Source: Jannaschia sp. S6380
GTDB taxonomy: Bacteria > Pseudomonadota > Alphaproteobacteria > Rhodobacterales > Rhodobacteraceae
DNA: 64,000 nt
Assembly (NCBI RefSeq): GCF_023015695.1
Contig: NZ_JALKAS010000001.1
Coordinates: 2,294,001 to 2,358,000 of the forward strand
Direction: 5' to 3'
The translations under genes and the position numbers were made by a program. The notes under the pieces are model-generated. The model searched no databases and was not told the DNA's origin. It worked only from the letters and a program-made list of their open reading frames with translations. Below are positions 8,601 to 16,145 of the stretch, one piece after another (position 1 is the first letter of the stretch; every line of letters starts with the position of its first letter).

Positions 8601-8792
8601 GCCCTCGCCCGCGCCGGCCTTCGCGTCGACGTCAAATGCTCCGACGGCATCTGCGGCGTCTGCGCCTGCGGCTATCGGGGCAAGGCCGAACACCGCGACT
8701 TCGTCCTGTCGAAGGCACAGCGCGAAACGCGCATCATCCTCTGCCGGTCCCGCGCCGCCGAACCGGGCGGCACGCTGGAGATCGACCTCTAG
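5613..8792 (+). CDS. Self-sufficient catabolic-type reductive dehalogenase (RdhA fused to a PDR-type reductase)
   Basis: A 1059-residue fusion. Residues about 50-270 form a degenerate copy of the corrinoid fold, and about 370-560 the catalytic corrinoid domain. Two [4Fe-4S] clusters follow: CEACNKCARECP (Cys 551, 554, 557, 561) and a Cys at 587 with CGRCMKTCP (600, 603, 607). The C-terminal third (about 740-1059) is a phthalate-dioxygenase-reductase-like unit: FMN site RQYSMSG, NAD(P)H site GGGIGITP and YTCGPDRYM, then a plant-type [2Fe-2S] set at Cys 1009, 1014, 1017, 1044. This matches the cytoplasmic, NAD(P)H-driven enzymes known from Nitratireductor (NpRdhA) and Comamonas (BhbA), which debrominate halophenols. 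There is no Tat signal and no RdhB anchor. Start: ATG 5613 or 5622; a TTG at 5586 is also open. The substrate is not predictable from sequence. Confidence 0.88.
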   Translation: MARMRLFSNRKRPPHLGPYPLERLRRGGMPDLSAVPPVPRLAFGAGTAGIVGAMSDYQATMDAIRDGLVNRARADCPDDPVARARHLKAFGYFCDAALIGTGPVPAEAHLDAPLRNPDIDDLAQALRTRQTKTLAAGIDLIMADLKESMEAPPAGIGGHHNAIVIVQDMPRPVRDEPGAAWIAGAEAHRAALRAAETAVVLASYLRVLGYDAKAHTMTSSDVNLHVLGLAAGVLMPDDRGVAAPFLGRRFGLAAVTTTFTLVHDAPLAPRQRPDPRWWVGHGTGSSATNRDPYAKRDFALGPHPFETLPRVDTPTTYIDEPRVARVPKRADLFARAQFGDLGPAVQKQATAGHYVRKAAPSAAQRRMLGALVLLQDGDPNPLGARPDDPDRNATDIKAIAYWLGIDAVGISRCPDWAWYSHDATGTPIDPPHDQAISMIVDQGWETMEGASGDDWISVAQSMRAYLRFSLLGGIVAKLIRDLGYAAKAHTVLDGEVLQPPLLLLSGLGEVSRIGEVILNPFLGPRLKSGVVTTDMPLSHDKPIDFGLQRFCEACNKCARECPSGAITAGPKLMFNGYEIWKSDSQKCATYRITTPGGAMCGRCMKTCPWNLEGLFAEAPFRWAAMNLPAAAPALAKLDDALGRGGLNPVKKWWWDLELEVDGAYRPTRHPVNERGLQRDLDLAYEDQTLAVYPAPLAAHPWPYPDPMDREAGIAAYRAMIPAAAYRARIAAGDEAHVHRYTADRDSPVIELRVIRAEAMSPDVTLYDFAAPDGSDLPEWTAGAHLDIVVAPEYLRQYSMSGDPADRSKYQIGVLREDGGRGGSRLLHRIFTPGRRIFAAPPVNHFPLVEDATFSHLMGGGIGITPMVAMAHRLHALGRDFAVHYSVPSRSRAAYLAMMRATPWADRVHLHVSDEDGRAALAKILRYRPGAHVYTCGPDRYMSAVIGAAEESGFPEDARHLEYFSVPDLPEYENHPFTLRLRDGREVAVAAEEPATDALARAGLRVDVKCSDGICGVCACGYRGKAEHRDFVLSKAQRETRIILCRSRAAEPGGTLEIDL

Positions 8793-9253
8793 ACCGGCAG
8801 GGCCCCGCCCGCGCGGATCTCCTCCATCACCACATAGGTCCGCGTCTCGCGCACACCGGGCAGCGCCGCCAACGCCTCGGCCAGGAATGCGCGATACTCG
8901 TCCATGTCACGGTGCCGCGTCTTCAGCAGATAATCGAACCCGCCGGCGACCATGTGGCACTCCTCGATCCCGCGCACGTTCTGGACGGCGGCGGCGAAGG
9001 CGTCGAACACTTCGCCATCGGTGCGGTCCAACTTGATCTCAACGAAGGCGATCAACCCCAGTCCCAAGGCGTCATGATCCAGCCGGACCGTGTAGCCCGT
9101 GATCACCCCATCCCGCCGCAGGCGTCGCATCCGCTCCGCCGTGGCATTGGGCGACAGGCCGATCCGTTCGGCCAGCGCCGCGACCGAAAGCCGCGCATCC
9201 GCATGCAGGGCGCGGATCAGCCGATGATCCATACGGTCCAGTCGTGCGATCAT
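8789..9253 (-). CDS. putR: Lrp/AsnC family regulator, probable PutR
   Basis: A 154-residue Lrp/AsnC regulator: winged helix-turn-helix at about residues 8-55 (LIRALHADARLSVAALAERIGLSPNA in the recognition region) and a C-terminal RAM ligand domain (about 65-145). It is divergent from putA, the arrangement of PutR, which activates proline catabolism in response to proline in Rhodobacter and Agrobacterium. The ATG at 9253 gives the normal family length; the frame is open upstream but without homology. Its stop shares the palindrome CTAG with the stop of the convergent dehalogenase gene. Confidence 0.85.
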   Translation of the reverse strand: MIARLDRMDHRLIRALHADARLSVAALAERIGLSPNATAERMRRLRRDGVITGYTVRLDHDALGLGLIAFVEIKLDRTDGEVFDAFAAAVQNVRGIEECHMVAGGFDYLLKTRHRDMDEYRAFLAEALAALPGVRETRTYVVMEEIRAGGALPV

Positions 9254-9268
9254 GGCGAAATCCTCTGC

Positions 9269-9283
9269 GTTTTTCTCGAAAAC
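9269..9283. promoter_or_regulatory. Dyad in the putR/putA divergent region
   Basis: GTTTT-TCTCG-AAAAC is a 15-base inverted repeat with perfect 5-base arms, 16 bases upstream of the putR start, in the 132-base gap 9254-9385. Size and symmetry fit an Lrp-type operator. A plausible putA promoter lies further right, before the GGAG ribosome-binding site at about 9375-9378. Confidence 0.4.
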
Positions 9284-9385
9284 CTCGGATACCACCATCG
9301 GAATCCCCGTGCACCCCGCAGCTTTGGTGAAACGCCCCACCCGCCGCCATGCTAGGATCGCGCGAGCCCGCCTACGGAGTGCCCC

Positions 9386-12349
9386 ATGTCCTTCGCCGCC
9401 CCTTTCGCCCCCGCCGACGAGACCATCGTCCCGACCCTCCTGCCGCTGGCCCAGGTCGCGCCCGCGACCCGCGCCCGGGCCGAACGCCTGATCCGCGGCA
9501 TCCGCGGCGCGCAGACCCGGATCGGCGGGCTGGAGGATTTCCTGCGCGACTACGACCTCTCCACCCGCGAGGGGCTTGCCCTGATGGCGATGGCCGAGGC
9601 GCTGCTGCGGGTGCCCGACCAGGCGACGCAGGACGCGCTGATCGCCGACAAGATCGGCGCCGGCGACTGGGACGGGCACGAGCCGTCGGAGGCCTGGCTC
9701 GTCTCGGCCGCGACCTGGGGCCTCGGGCTGTCGAACCGCCTGCTGCGCCCCGGCGACACGGTGCCGGGGGTTCTCGGCGGACTGACCCGCCGGATCGGGG
9801 CGCCCGCCGTCCGCACCGGCGTGCGTCAGGCGATGCGCTTCATGGGCCATCAGTTCGTGCTGGGCGAGACGATCAAGGACGCCCTGAAACGCGCCCGCGA
9901 GAACGAGGCGAAGGGCGCGCTCCACTCCTACGACATGCTGGGCGAAGGCGCGAAGACACAGGCCGATGCCGACCGTTACGCCAAGTCCTATGCCGACGCG
10001 ATCGACGCCATCGGCCGCGCCGCCGGCAATCGACCCCTGCCGCTCCGGCCGGGCATCTCGGTCAAGCTCTCGGCCCTGCATCCCCGCTACGAGCCGCGCA
10101 ATCGCGCCGCCGTCCTCCGCGAACTGACCCCGATCCTGACGAAGCTGGCCAAACGGGCGAAATCCTTCGACCTCAACTTCACCGTCGATGCCGAGGAACA
10201 GGACCGCCTCGAACTCTCCCTCGCCGTGATCGAGGCGGCCTTCGCCGACGATGACTTGCGCGACTGGAACGGCTTCGGGCTTGCGATCCAGGCCTATGGC
10301 AAGCGCGCCGAGGCGGTGATCGACTGGGCCGGCGACCTGGCCCGGCGTCACGGCCAGACGATGATGGTCCGGCTGGTCAAGGGCGCCTATTGGGACACCG
10401 AGGTGAAGCACGCGCAGGTGGAGGGGCATCCCGACTATCCCGTCTTCACCCGCAAGGCGGTGACCGACCTGAACTACCTCGCCTGCGCCCGCAAGATGCT
10501 GGCCCTGCGCCCGCATCTCTATCCGCAATTCGCCACGCACAACGCGCTCAGCATCGCGAAGATCCTGGAGATGGAGGAGGGCGGCCACGGCACCGGCAAC
10601 CGCCATCCCGGGGGGTTCGAGTTCCAGCGCCTGCATGGCATGGGCGAGGCGCTCTATGCCGCCGTCGCGAAGGAAACCGAGGCCCCTTGCCGCATCTACG
10701 CGCCCGTTGGCGGCCATCGCGACCTTCTGGCCTACCTGGTGCGGCGTCTGCTGGAAAACGGCGCATCCACGTCTTTCGTCGCGATGGCCGGCGACAAGGA
10801 TGTCGACATCGCCGCCGTCCTCGACATGCCGGACGACCTCGCCCAGACGCCGCGCCACCCGCGCATCCCGCTGCCGAAGGCGCTGTTCGGCGGACGGCGC
10901 AATTCAGACGGGGTGAAGATCGGATCGGACCGCGAATTGTCCACCCTCTCCCGCGCCATGCGCGAGGCGCCCGAGGCGCCGGCGGTTGACCCAATCGCGC
11001 CGGGCGACGTGGTCGGGGTCATGGCCCGCGCGCAGGCCGCCTATCCCGCCTGGTCGACCACCGCGCCCTCGACCCGTGCGGCCGCGCTGCGCCGCGCCGC
11101 CGACCTGCTAGAGATGGAACGCCCGGCCCTGATGGCCACCTTGGCGCGCGAGGCCGGCAAGACCATCGACGACGGCATCGCCGAGATCCGCGAGGCCGTC
11201 GATTTCCTCCGCTACTACGCCGACGAGGCCGAGAACCTGGGCCAGCCCCGACCCCTGCCCGGCCCCACCGGCGAGTCGAACGAATGGCGCGCGCGGGGCC
11301 GGGGCGTGTTCGTGACCGTCGCGCCGTGGAACTTCCCGCTCGCCATCTTCCTGGGCCAGACCGCCGCCGCGCTGGTCGTCGGCAACGCGGTCGTGGCCAA
11401 GCCCGCGCCGCAGACCCCGCGCGTCGCCGCGCAGGCCGTGGCGCTCCTGCACCGCGCCGGCATCCCGCGCGACGCCCTGATCCTGGCGCCCGGCGGGGTC
11501 GAGGTCGGGCAGGCGCTGATCGACGATCCCCGCGTCGCCGGCGTGGCCTTCACCGGTTCGACCGCGACGGCCCGGTCGATCAACCGGGCGCTTGCCGCCA
11601 AGGACGGCCCGATCGTGCCGCTGATCGCCGAGACGGGCGGGGCCAACGCGATGATCGTCGACGCCACCGCCCTGCCGGAACAGGTGACGCGCGATGTCGT
11701 CGCCTCGGCCTTCCGCTCCGCCGGGCAGCGCTGCTCGGCCTGCCGCATCGCCTATCTTCAGGAGGACGTGGCCGAACGGATGCTCGACATGATCGAGGGC
11801 GCCGCCGCCACGCTGACGATGGGCGATCCGATGGACCCGGCCACCGATGTCGGACCCATCATCGACGACGCCGCGCTGACCCGGCTGCGTGACTATGTCG
11901 GCACGTGGAAGGTCCGCTGGCAGGGCGACGCGCCGGAGGGACGGTTCCTGCCGCCGACGATCATCGAACTCGGTCCCGACGAAGTCCTGACCGAGGAAGT
12001 GTTCGGCCCGGTCCTGCACGTGAAGCGCTGGAAGGCGGGCAATCTCGACCGCGTGCTGGACGAGATCGAGTCGACCGGCTTCGGCCTGACCTTCGGCCTG
12101 CATTCCCGCATCGACGCGACCATCGCCCATGTCACCGCCCGCGCGCCCGCCGGCAACGTCTATGTAAACCGCAACCAGATCGGCGCCATCGTCGGCAGCC
12201 AACCCTTCGGCGGTCACGGCCTGTCGGGCACCGGCCCCAAGGCCGGCGGCCCGCTCTACCTGCAACGTTTCGTCGAGGAGGTCGTGGTCTCCACCGACAC
12301 GACCGCGGCGGGCGGCAACGCCACGCTGATCGCGATGGAGGCGCGCTAG
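9386..12349 (+). CDS. putA: Bifunctional proline dehydrogenase / glutamate semialdehyde dehydrogenase PutA
   Basis: A 987-residue enzyme converting proline to glutamate. The N-terminal half is the FAD-dependent proline dehydrogenase barrel (GISVKLSALHPRYEP, MVRLVKGAYWDTEVK, QFATHNALSIAKILEM, FEFQRLHGMGE). The C-terminal half is the NAD-dependent aldehyde dehydrogenase (VTVAPWNFPLAIF, VAFTGSTATARSI, ETGGANAMIVD, catalytic Cys in SAGQRCSACR, then EEVFGPVLHV). It lacks the N-terminal ribbon-helix-helix DNA-binding domain of enteric PutA, consistent with control by the adjacent Lrp gene. The ATG at 9386 has GGAG 7 bases upstream. The product channels proline nitrogen and carbon into glutamate. 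Confidence 0.96.
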   Translation: MSFAAPFAPADETIVPTLLPLAQVAPATRARAERLIRGIRGAQTRIGGLEDFLRDYDLSTREGLALMAMAEALLRVPDQATQDALIADKIGAGDWDGHEPSEAWLVSAATWGLGLSNRLLRPGDTVPGVLGGLTRRIGAPAVRTGVRQAMRFMGHQFVLGETIKDALKRARENEAKGALHSYDMLGEGAKTQADADRYAKSYADAIDAIGRAAGNRPLPLRPGISVKLSALHPRYEPRNRAAVLRELTPILTKLAKRAKSFDLNFTVDAEEQDRLELSLAVIEAAFADDDLRDWNGFGLAIQAYGKRAEAVIDWAGDLARRHGQTMMVRLVKGAYWDTEVKHAQVEGHPDYPVFTRKAVTDLNYLACARKMLALRPHLYPQFATHNALSIAKILEMEEGGHGTGNRHPGGFEFQRLHGMGEALYAAVAKETEAPCRIYAPVGGHRDLLAYLVRRLLENGASTSFVAMAGDKDVDIAAVLDMPDDLAQTPRHPRIPLPKALFGGRRNSDGVKIGSDRELSTLSRAMREAPEAPAVDPIAPGDVVGVMARAQAAYPAWSTTAPSTRAAALRRAADLLEMERPALMATLAREAGKTIDDGIAEIREAVDFLRYYADEAENLGQPRPLPGPTGESNEWRARGRGVFVTVAPWNFPLAIFLGQTAAALVVGNAVVAKPAPQTPRVAAQAVALLHRAGIPRDALILAPGGVEVGQALIDDPRVAGVAFTGSTATARSINRALAAKDGPIVPLIAETGGANAMIVDATALPEQVTRDVVASAFRSAGQRCSACRIAYLQEDVAERMLDMIEGAAATLTMGDPMDPATDVGPIIDDAALTRLRDYVGTWKVRWQGDAPEGRFLPPTIIELGPDEVLTEEVFGPVLHVKRWKAGNLDRVLDEIESTGFGLTFGLHSRIDATIAHVTARAPAGNVYVNRNQIGAIVGSQPFGGHGLSGTGPKAGGPLYLQRFVEEVVVSTDTTAAGGNATLIAMEAR

Positions 12350-12366
12350 CGACCCCCGCGCACGCC

Positions 12367-13983
12367 TCACGCCCCGACGCGCGCGTCCTCCAGCACCAGG
12401 TCCGACGCCTTCTCGCCGATCATGATCGCGGGGGCGTTGGTGTTGCCCGACACGATCTCCGGCATGATGGAACAGTCCGCCACCCGCAGCCCGGCGATCC
12501 CGTGCACCCGCAGCCGCGCGTCGACGACGGCGCCCGGGCCGGTGCCCATCTTGCAGGTCCCCGTCGGGTGATAGATCGAGACCGAGTTCGACCGCGCCCA
12601 GTCCAGCGTACCCTCGTAGTCGTCTATCGACAGATCGGCGCTGGGCCGAAACTCCTCGGAGATCTTGTCGGTCAGGGGGGCATGACGGGCGATGCGACGG
12701 GCGATGTTGACGCCCTCGACAAGCGTTCGGCAATCGGTCTCGGTGCTCAGATAGCGGGGGATGATCTTGGGATAGATCGCCGCATCCGGCGAAGCCAGCC
12801 GGATCTCGCCCCGGCTTTCGGGCCGCAGCTGGCAGACCGACATCGTGAAGGCCGAGAACGGGTGCACCCCCTCGCCCGGTGAATCGGCCGACCAGGGCTG
12901 GACGTGAAACTGGATGTCGGGCGTCTCGACATGTTCGCCGGTACGGAAGAACCCGGTCGCCAGCGATGCCGCCATCGTCATCGGCCCGGCGCGGAACAGC
13001 GCGTATTTCACCGCGATGCGGGCCTGGTTCAGCAGGCTGCGCACCTCGTCGTTCAAGGTCGGCTCGTTGCATTTGAAGACCAGCCGCGCCTGCAGGTGGT
13101 CCTGCAGGTTCCTGCCCACGCCGGGCAGATCGGCCTTCACCTCGATCCCTAGCTCGCGCAGATGCGCGGCCTCGCCGATGCCCGAAAGCATCAGGAGCTG
13201 GGGCGAGTTGATGGACCCGCCCGAAACGATGACCTCGCGTCCCGCGCGAACAACCCGCTCGGTGCCGGACCGGTCGCGATAGGCGACACCGACGCAGCGC
13301 CGCCCCTCCAGGATCAGGCGCGTGGCCGGCGCGCTGGTGATGATCTCGAGGTTGGGGCGCGACCGCGCCGGGTTCAGGAACGCCACCGCCGAGGAGCAGC
13401 GCCGCCCCTTTCGCGTCGTCAGTTGGAAATAGGCCGCCCCTTCCTGCGAGGCGCCGTTGTAGTCGGGGTTGAACGGATAGCCCGCGTTCTGCGCAGCCGC
13501 GACCCAGGCGTCGCAGATCGGCCGCTGCAGCCGCATGTTCGACACCCAGAGCGGTCCGTCCGATCCGTGGAAGTCATCGGCCCCGCGCTCCTGCCGCTCG
13601 GACCGCTTGAACAGCGGCAGCACGTCGTGCCAGCCCCAGCCCTCGTTGCCCATCTGCCGCCAGCGGTCGTAGTCGGCGGCCTGTCCGCGCACGTAGAGCA
13701 GCCCGTTGAGCGACGACGACCCGCCCAGCACCCGGCCCCGGGGCCAGTCGATCGATCGCCCGTTCAGCCCCGGATCGGGCTCCGTGCGATAGCACCAGTC
13801 GACGGCCGGATTGTGCATCGTCTTGAAATAGCCGACCGGCACATGGATCCAGGGGTTCCAGTCGCGGGGTCCCGCCTCCAGCAGCAGGACCCGGTTCGCC
13901 GGGTCGGCCGACAGGCGGTTGGCCAGCACGCACCCCGCCGAGCCGCCGCCGACGACGACGTAGTCCACGATCCGTTCCGTCAT
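12367..13983 (-). CDS. GMC family oxidoreductase (choline-dehydrogenase-like)
   Basis: A 538-residue flavoprotein of the glucose-methanol-choline family. Features: FAD-binding [17 protein letters not shown] near the N-terminus, GMC signature 1 around [12 protein letters not shown], signature 2 around [16 protein letters not shown], and the C-terminal active-site region [10 protein letters not shown] (catalytic His) with N-P-type [17 protein letters not shown]. It oxidises a primary or secondary alcohol. It is not the bet-operon choline dehydrogenase, which is present separately at 45-46.7 kb. It is divergent from a TRAP transporter operon, so the transported compound or a derivative is a likely substrate. 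The exact substrate is unknown. Confidence 0.85.
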   Translation of the reverse strand: MTERIVDYVVVGGGSAGCVLANRLSADPANRVLLLEAGPRDWNPWIHVPVGYFKTMHNPAVDWCYRTEPDPGLNGRSIDWPRGRVLGGSSSLNGLLYVRGQAADYDRWRQMGNEGWGWHDVLPLFKRSERQERGADDFHGSDGPLWVSNMRLQRPICDAWVAAAQNAGYPFNPDYNGASQEGAAYFQLTTRKGRRCSSAVAFLNPARSRPNLEIITSAPATRLILEGRRCVGVAYRDRSGTERVVRAGREVIVSGGSINSPQLLMLSGIGEAAHLRELGIEVKADLPGVGRNLQDHLQARLVFKCNEPTLNDEVRSLLNQARIAVKYALFRAGPMTMAASLATGFFRTGEHVETPDIQFHVQPWSADSPGEGVHPFSAFTMSVCQLRPESRGEIRLASPDAAIYPKIIPRYLSTETDCRTLVEGVNIARRIARHAPLTDKISEEFRPSADLSIDDYEGTLDWARSNSVSIYHPTGTCKMGTGPGAVVDARLRVHGIAGLRVADCSIMPEIVSGNTNAPAIMIGEKASDLVLEDARVGA

Positions 13984-14069
13984 CCGGTGCCCCCCAAATG
14001 TCCCGCTTTCGTTGCCGAGGCGGAAAGAAAAGCTTGTCAGGTGCAGGATAGAGTGCTGAATATTGAGAC

Positions 14070-14088
14070 CGCAAGTATCATATTTGCG
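14070..14088. promoter_or_regulatory. Dyad upstream of dctP, possible IclR operator
   Basis: CGCAAgtatcatatTTGCG is an inverted repeat with perfect 5-base arms and a 9-base AT-rich centre. It sits in the 122-base divergent region between the GMC oxidoreductase and dctP, ending 17 bases before the dctP ATG, immediately upstream of its AGGGAGGA ribosome-binding site. An IclR gene closes the operon, so autoregulation or operon control through this site is plausible. Confidence 0.4.
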
Positions 14089-14105
14089 CATAAGGGAGGA
14101 AGAAC

Positions 14106-15338
14106 ATGAAAGCGTCCAAAGCCCTGAGCGGGATCTCCCGCCGGGATCTGTTCAAACTGTCCGGTCAGTACGGCATGTCGTCAGTCGTGTTGGGAGCCTC
14201 GACCTTCGCCGGTGTTGCAACGCTGCCCGAGCTAGTCCGCGCCGCCGAGTCCAGCTACGAGAAGCGTTTCGCCAAGGAGCCCAAGCACACGTTCAAGCTG
14301 GGCGCGGCCGGGTTCAACGCCCGCAACCTGCTGATCGAGCGTGCCGGCGTGCTGGAGTTCGCCCGTGATCTCGAAAGCCGCACGGACGGGGAGGTCCGGG
14401 TGGAATTTATCGGCGACAACCAGATCTGCGGCCAACCCAACTGCGTCGAGAAGGCCCAGTCCGGCATCATCGACATGTATTCCGCCTCGACCCAGAACTC
14501 GGCCGGCGGCGCGCCTTACCTGAACGTGCTGGACTACGCCTACATGTTCCCCAGCCGCGCCTCGCAGTACCATTTCTTCTACAGCCCCGAATCCCAGGAG
14601 GTCCTGCGCGACCCGTTCGAGAAGCGGCACGGCCTGAAGTTCCTGTTCACCCATGCCGAACTGCGCGGTATCCAGACCGGGCAATCGTTCGCCGACAAGC
14701 CCACCGTCACCAAGCTGGAAGAGTTGTTCGGCACCAAGAACCGCGTCACCGGCACGCAGCTTGGCCGGATCGCAATGGAGCTTCTGAACCTCAATCCGGT
14801 TCCGATCGCCTGGGAGGAGACGCTGGACGGCCTCAAGCAGGGCCTGATCGACGGCGCCGAGACCTGGGCTTCGGCCGTGGCCTACGCCAACATGGCCCCC
14901 GTGGTCAGCCAGTCCGTCGACCTCAGGTTCTTCTGCGGCACCGAGCATACGGCGATGTCGGCCTCGGCCTTCGATTCGCTCTCGGGCGAGCTGCAGGACG
15001 CGGTGCTCGAGTCGGCCTATCTGGCGCAGGTCCACGTGCAGGCCGCCAACGAGGCCGCGCTGGTCAAGACCGTGGGTTTCAGCGATCCGGTCCTGCCCGG
15101 CACGATCTTCGCCGAGAACGACGTCCGCCCGGCCTTCCTGGCCGACGACCAGATCAAGATGGCCGAGGAGATGTGCTCGCCCGAGTTCAACCCCGAGCCC
15201 TGGGCCGCCTGGCGCGAGCGTCTGAACGGCTGGTCGGGCGGTCTCGATACCTACCAGATGATCTACGACGTCGCGCGCCAGATCCCGGCCGATACCCTGG
15301 CCGAAAACGTCGAGCCGCGCCGCTGGTGGAAAGCCTGA
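14106..15338 (+). CDS. dctP: TRAP transporter solute-binding protein DctP (Tat-exported)
   Basis: A 410-residue periplasmic binding protein of the DctP family. The N-terminus holds a twin-arginine signal (SRRDLFK at residues 11-17, then a hydrophobic stretch up to LVRAAES). The mature part shows the DctP pattern: LIERAGVLEFARDLESRTDGEVRVEF, YLNVLDYAYMFPS, GTQLGRIAMELLNLNPVPIAWEETLDGLKQGLIDGAE. It binds an organic anion in the periplasm and delivers it to DctQM. A strong GC hairpin follows the stop, typical for a binding-protein gene expressed above its permease genes. The ligand is not identifiable. Confidence 0.92.
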   Translation: MKASKALSGISRRDLFKLSGQYGMSSVVLGASTFAGVATLPELVRAAESSYEKRFAKEPKHTFKLGAAGFNARNLLIERAGVLEFARDLESRTDGEVRVEFIGDNQICGQPNCVEKAQSGIIDMYSASTQNSAGGAPYLNVLDYAYMFPSRASQYHFFYSPESQEVLRDPFEKRHGLKFLFTHAELRGIQTGQSFADKPTVTKLEELFGTKNRVTGTQLGRIAMELLNLNPVPIAWEETLDGLKQGLIDGAETWASAVAYANMAPVVSQSVDLRFFCGTEHTAMSASAFDSLSGELQDAVLESAYLAQVHVQAANEAALVKTVGFSDPVLPGTIFAENDVRPAFLADDQIKMAEEMCSPEFNPEPWAAWRERLNGWSGGLDTYQMIYDVARQIPADTLAENVEPRRWWKA

Positions 15339-15363
15339 GGCCCGCCGCGACCTGAAAGTCTGG

Positions 15364-15382
15364 GCGCCCCCGCCGGGGGCGT
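15364..15382 (+). terminator. Intra-operon hairpin dctP / dctQ
   Basis: A stem GCGCCCCC ... GGGGGCGT (15364-15371 with 15375-15382, one G-U pair) with a 3-base loop sits 25 bases after dctP. There is no U-tract. Such hairpins stabilise the upstream binding-protein message or attenuate the permease genes. The gap 15339-15470 holds nothing else apart from the dctQ ribosome-binding site. Confidence 0.55.
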
Positions 15383-15470
15383 CCACCGCAGGCGACAGGG
15401 CGCGTGATCCGTGCCAGTGTCGCGCCACGCGACCGGGAGGGTCGCGCCAATTCGAGGGAGGGCCGGCTGG

Positions 15471-16145
15471 ATGGAGATCTTCGGCGGCATCGGGGCGATC
15501 ATCGCCGCCCTGTTCGACAACGACGCCTGGATGCTGGGCGACGCGATCCGGCAGAACGCCTCCGCGGCCTGGCTTCTGGGATTGATCATCACGACCCTGG
15601 GCGGCCTCGGCGTCATGGCCCTCTACCGCGCCGTCCCCCTGTTGGAGCGCCACCTGGAACCGGCGGTCATGGTCACCGCCTATCTGGCGATCGGCTACAT
15701 CATCTTCGCCGGCGTGATCGAACGCTTCCTGCTCGACGGGCAGGAGCCGTGGTCGACGACCATCCCGCCCTTCCTGTTCCTGATCATGACCTGGGTCGGA
15801 TGCAGCTATAACGTCAAGCTGCGCACCCACCTGGCCTTCGCCGAATTCCGCACCGCCATGCCGCCGGCGGGGCAGATCGCCTGCCTGATCCTCGACGCGA
15901 TCCTCTGGCTCGGCTTCGCCTGGATCGTCATCGTCACGACGACGCAGGAGGTGATCGCCGCCGCGGCGAACTTCCGCATCATGCTGGGCACCGACAACGT
16001 CATGCAGTGGTGGTTCCTGATCGCCGTGCCGATCGCCTTCATCCTGCTCTCGGGGCGGGTGTTCGAGAACCTGTTCCGCGACCTCGGCAACTATCGCCGC
16101 GGCGACACCCTGATCGAGCAGGCCGTGATCGGAGGCGACACATGA
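15471..16145 (+). CDS. dctQ: TRAP transporter small permease DctQ
   Basis: A 224-residue integral membrane protein with about four to five hydrophobic segments (WLLGLIITTLGGLGVMAL, MVTAYLAIGYIIFAGVI, PPFLFLIMTWVGCSYNV, ILWLGFAWIVIVTT, WWFLIAVPIAFILLSG). The ATG at 15471 is chosen because AGGGAGGG precedes it at 8-base spacing; a GTG 20 codons upstream would add a charged tail without homology. Its stop overlaps the dctM start as ATGA. It forms the membrane complex with DctM. Confidence 0.9.
   Translation: MEIFGGIGAIIAALFDNDAWMLGDAIRQNASAAWLLGLIITTLGGLGVMALYRAVPLLERHLEPAVMVTAYLAIGYIIFAGVIERFLLDGQEPWSTTIPPFLFLIMTWVGCSYNVKLRTHLAFAEFRTAMPPAGQIACLILDAILWLGFAWIVIVTTTQEVIAAAANFRIMLGTDNVMQWWFLIAVPIAFILLSGRVFENLFRDLGNYRRGDTLIEQAVIGGDT

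Noticed and set aside
6941..9355. An 800-codon frame overlapping the dehalogenase and putR genes
   Set aside because: It is an Arg/Pro/Gly-rich shadow frame caused by high GC content; the in-frame cofactor motifs of the dehalogenase are on the other frame.
8789..10858. A very long minus frame continuing upstream of putR across putA
   Set aside because: Only the last 154 codons show Lrp homology; the rest is antisense to putA.
12367..13983. GMC oxidoreductase as a second betA
   Set aside because: It lies with a TRAP/IclR module and a true betA is present in betICBA; naming it betA would overstate substrate knowledge.
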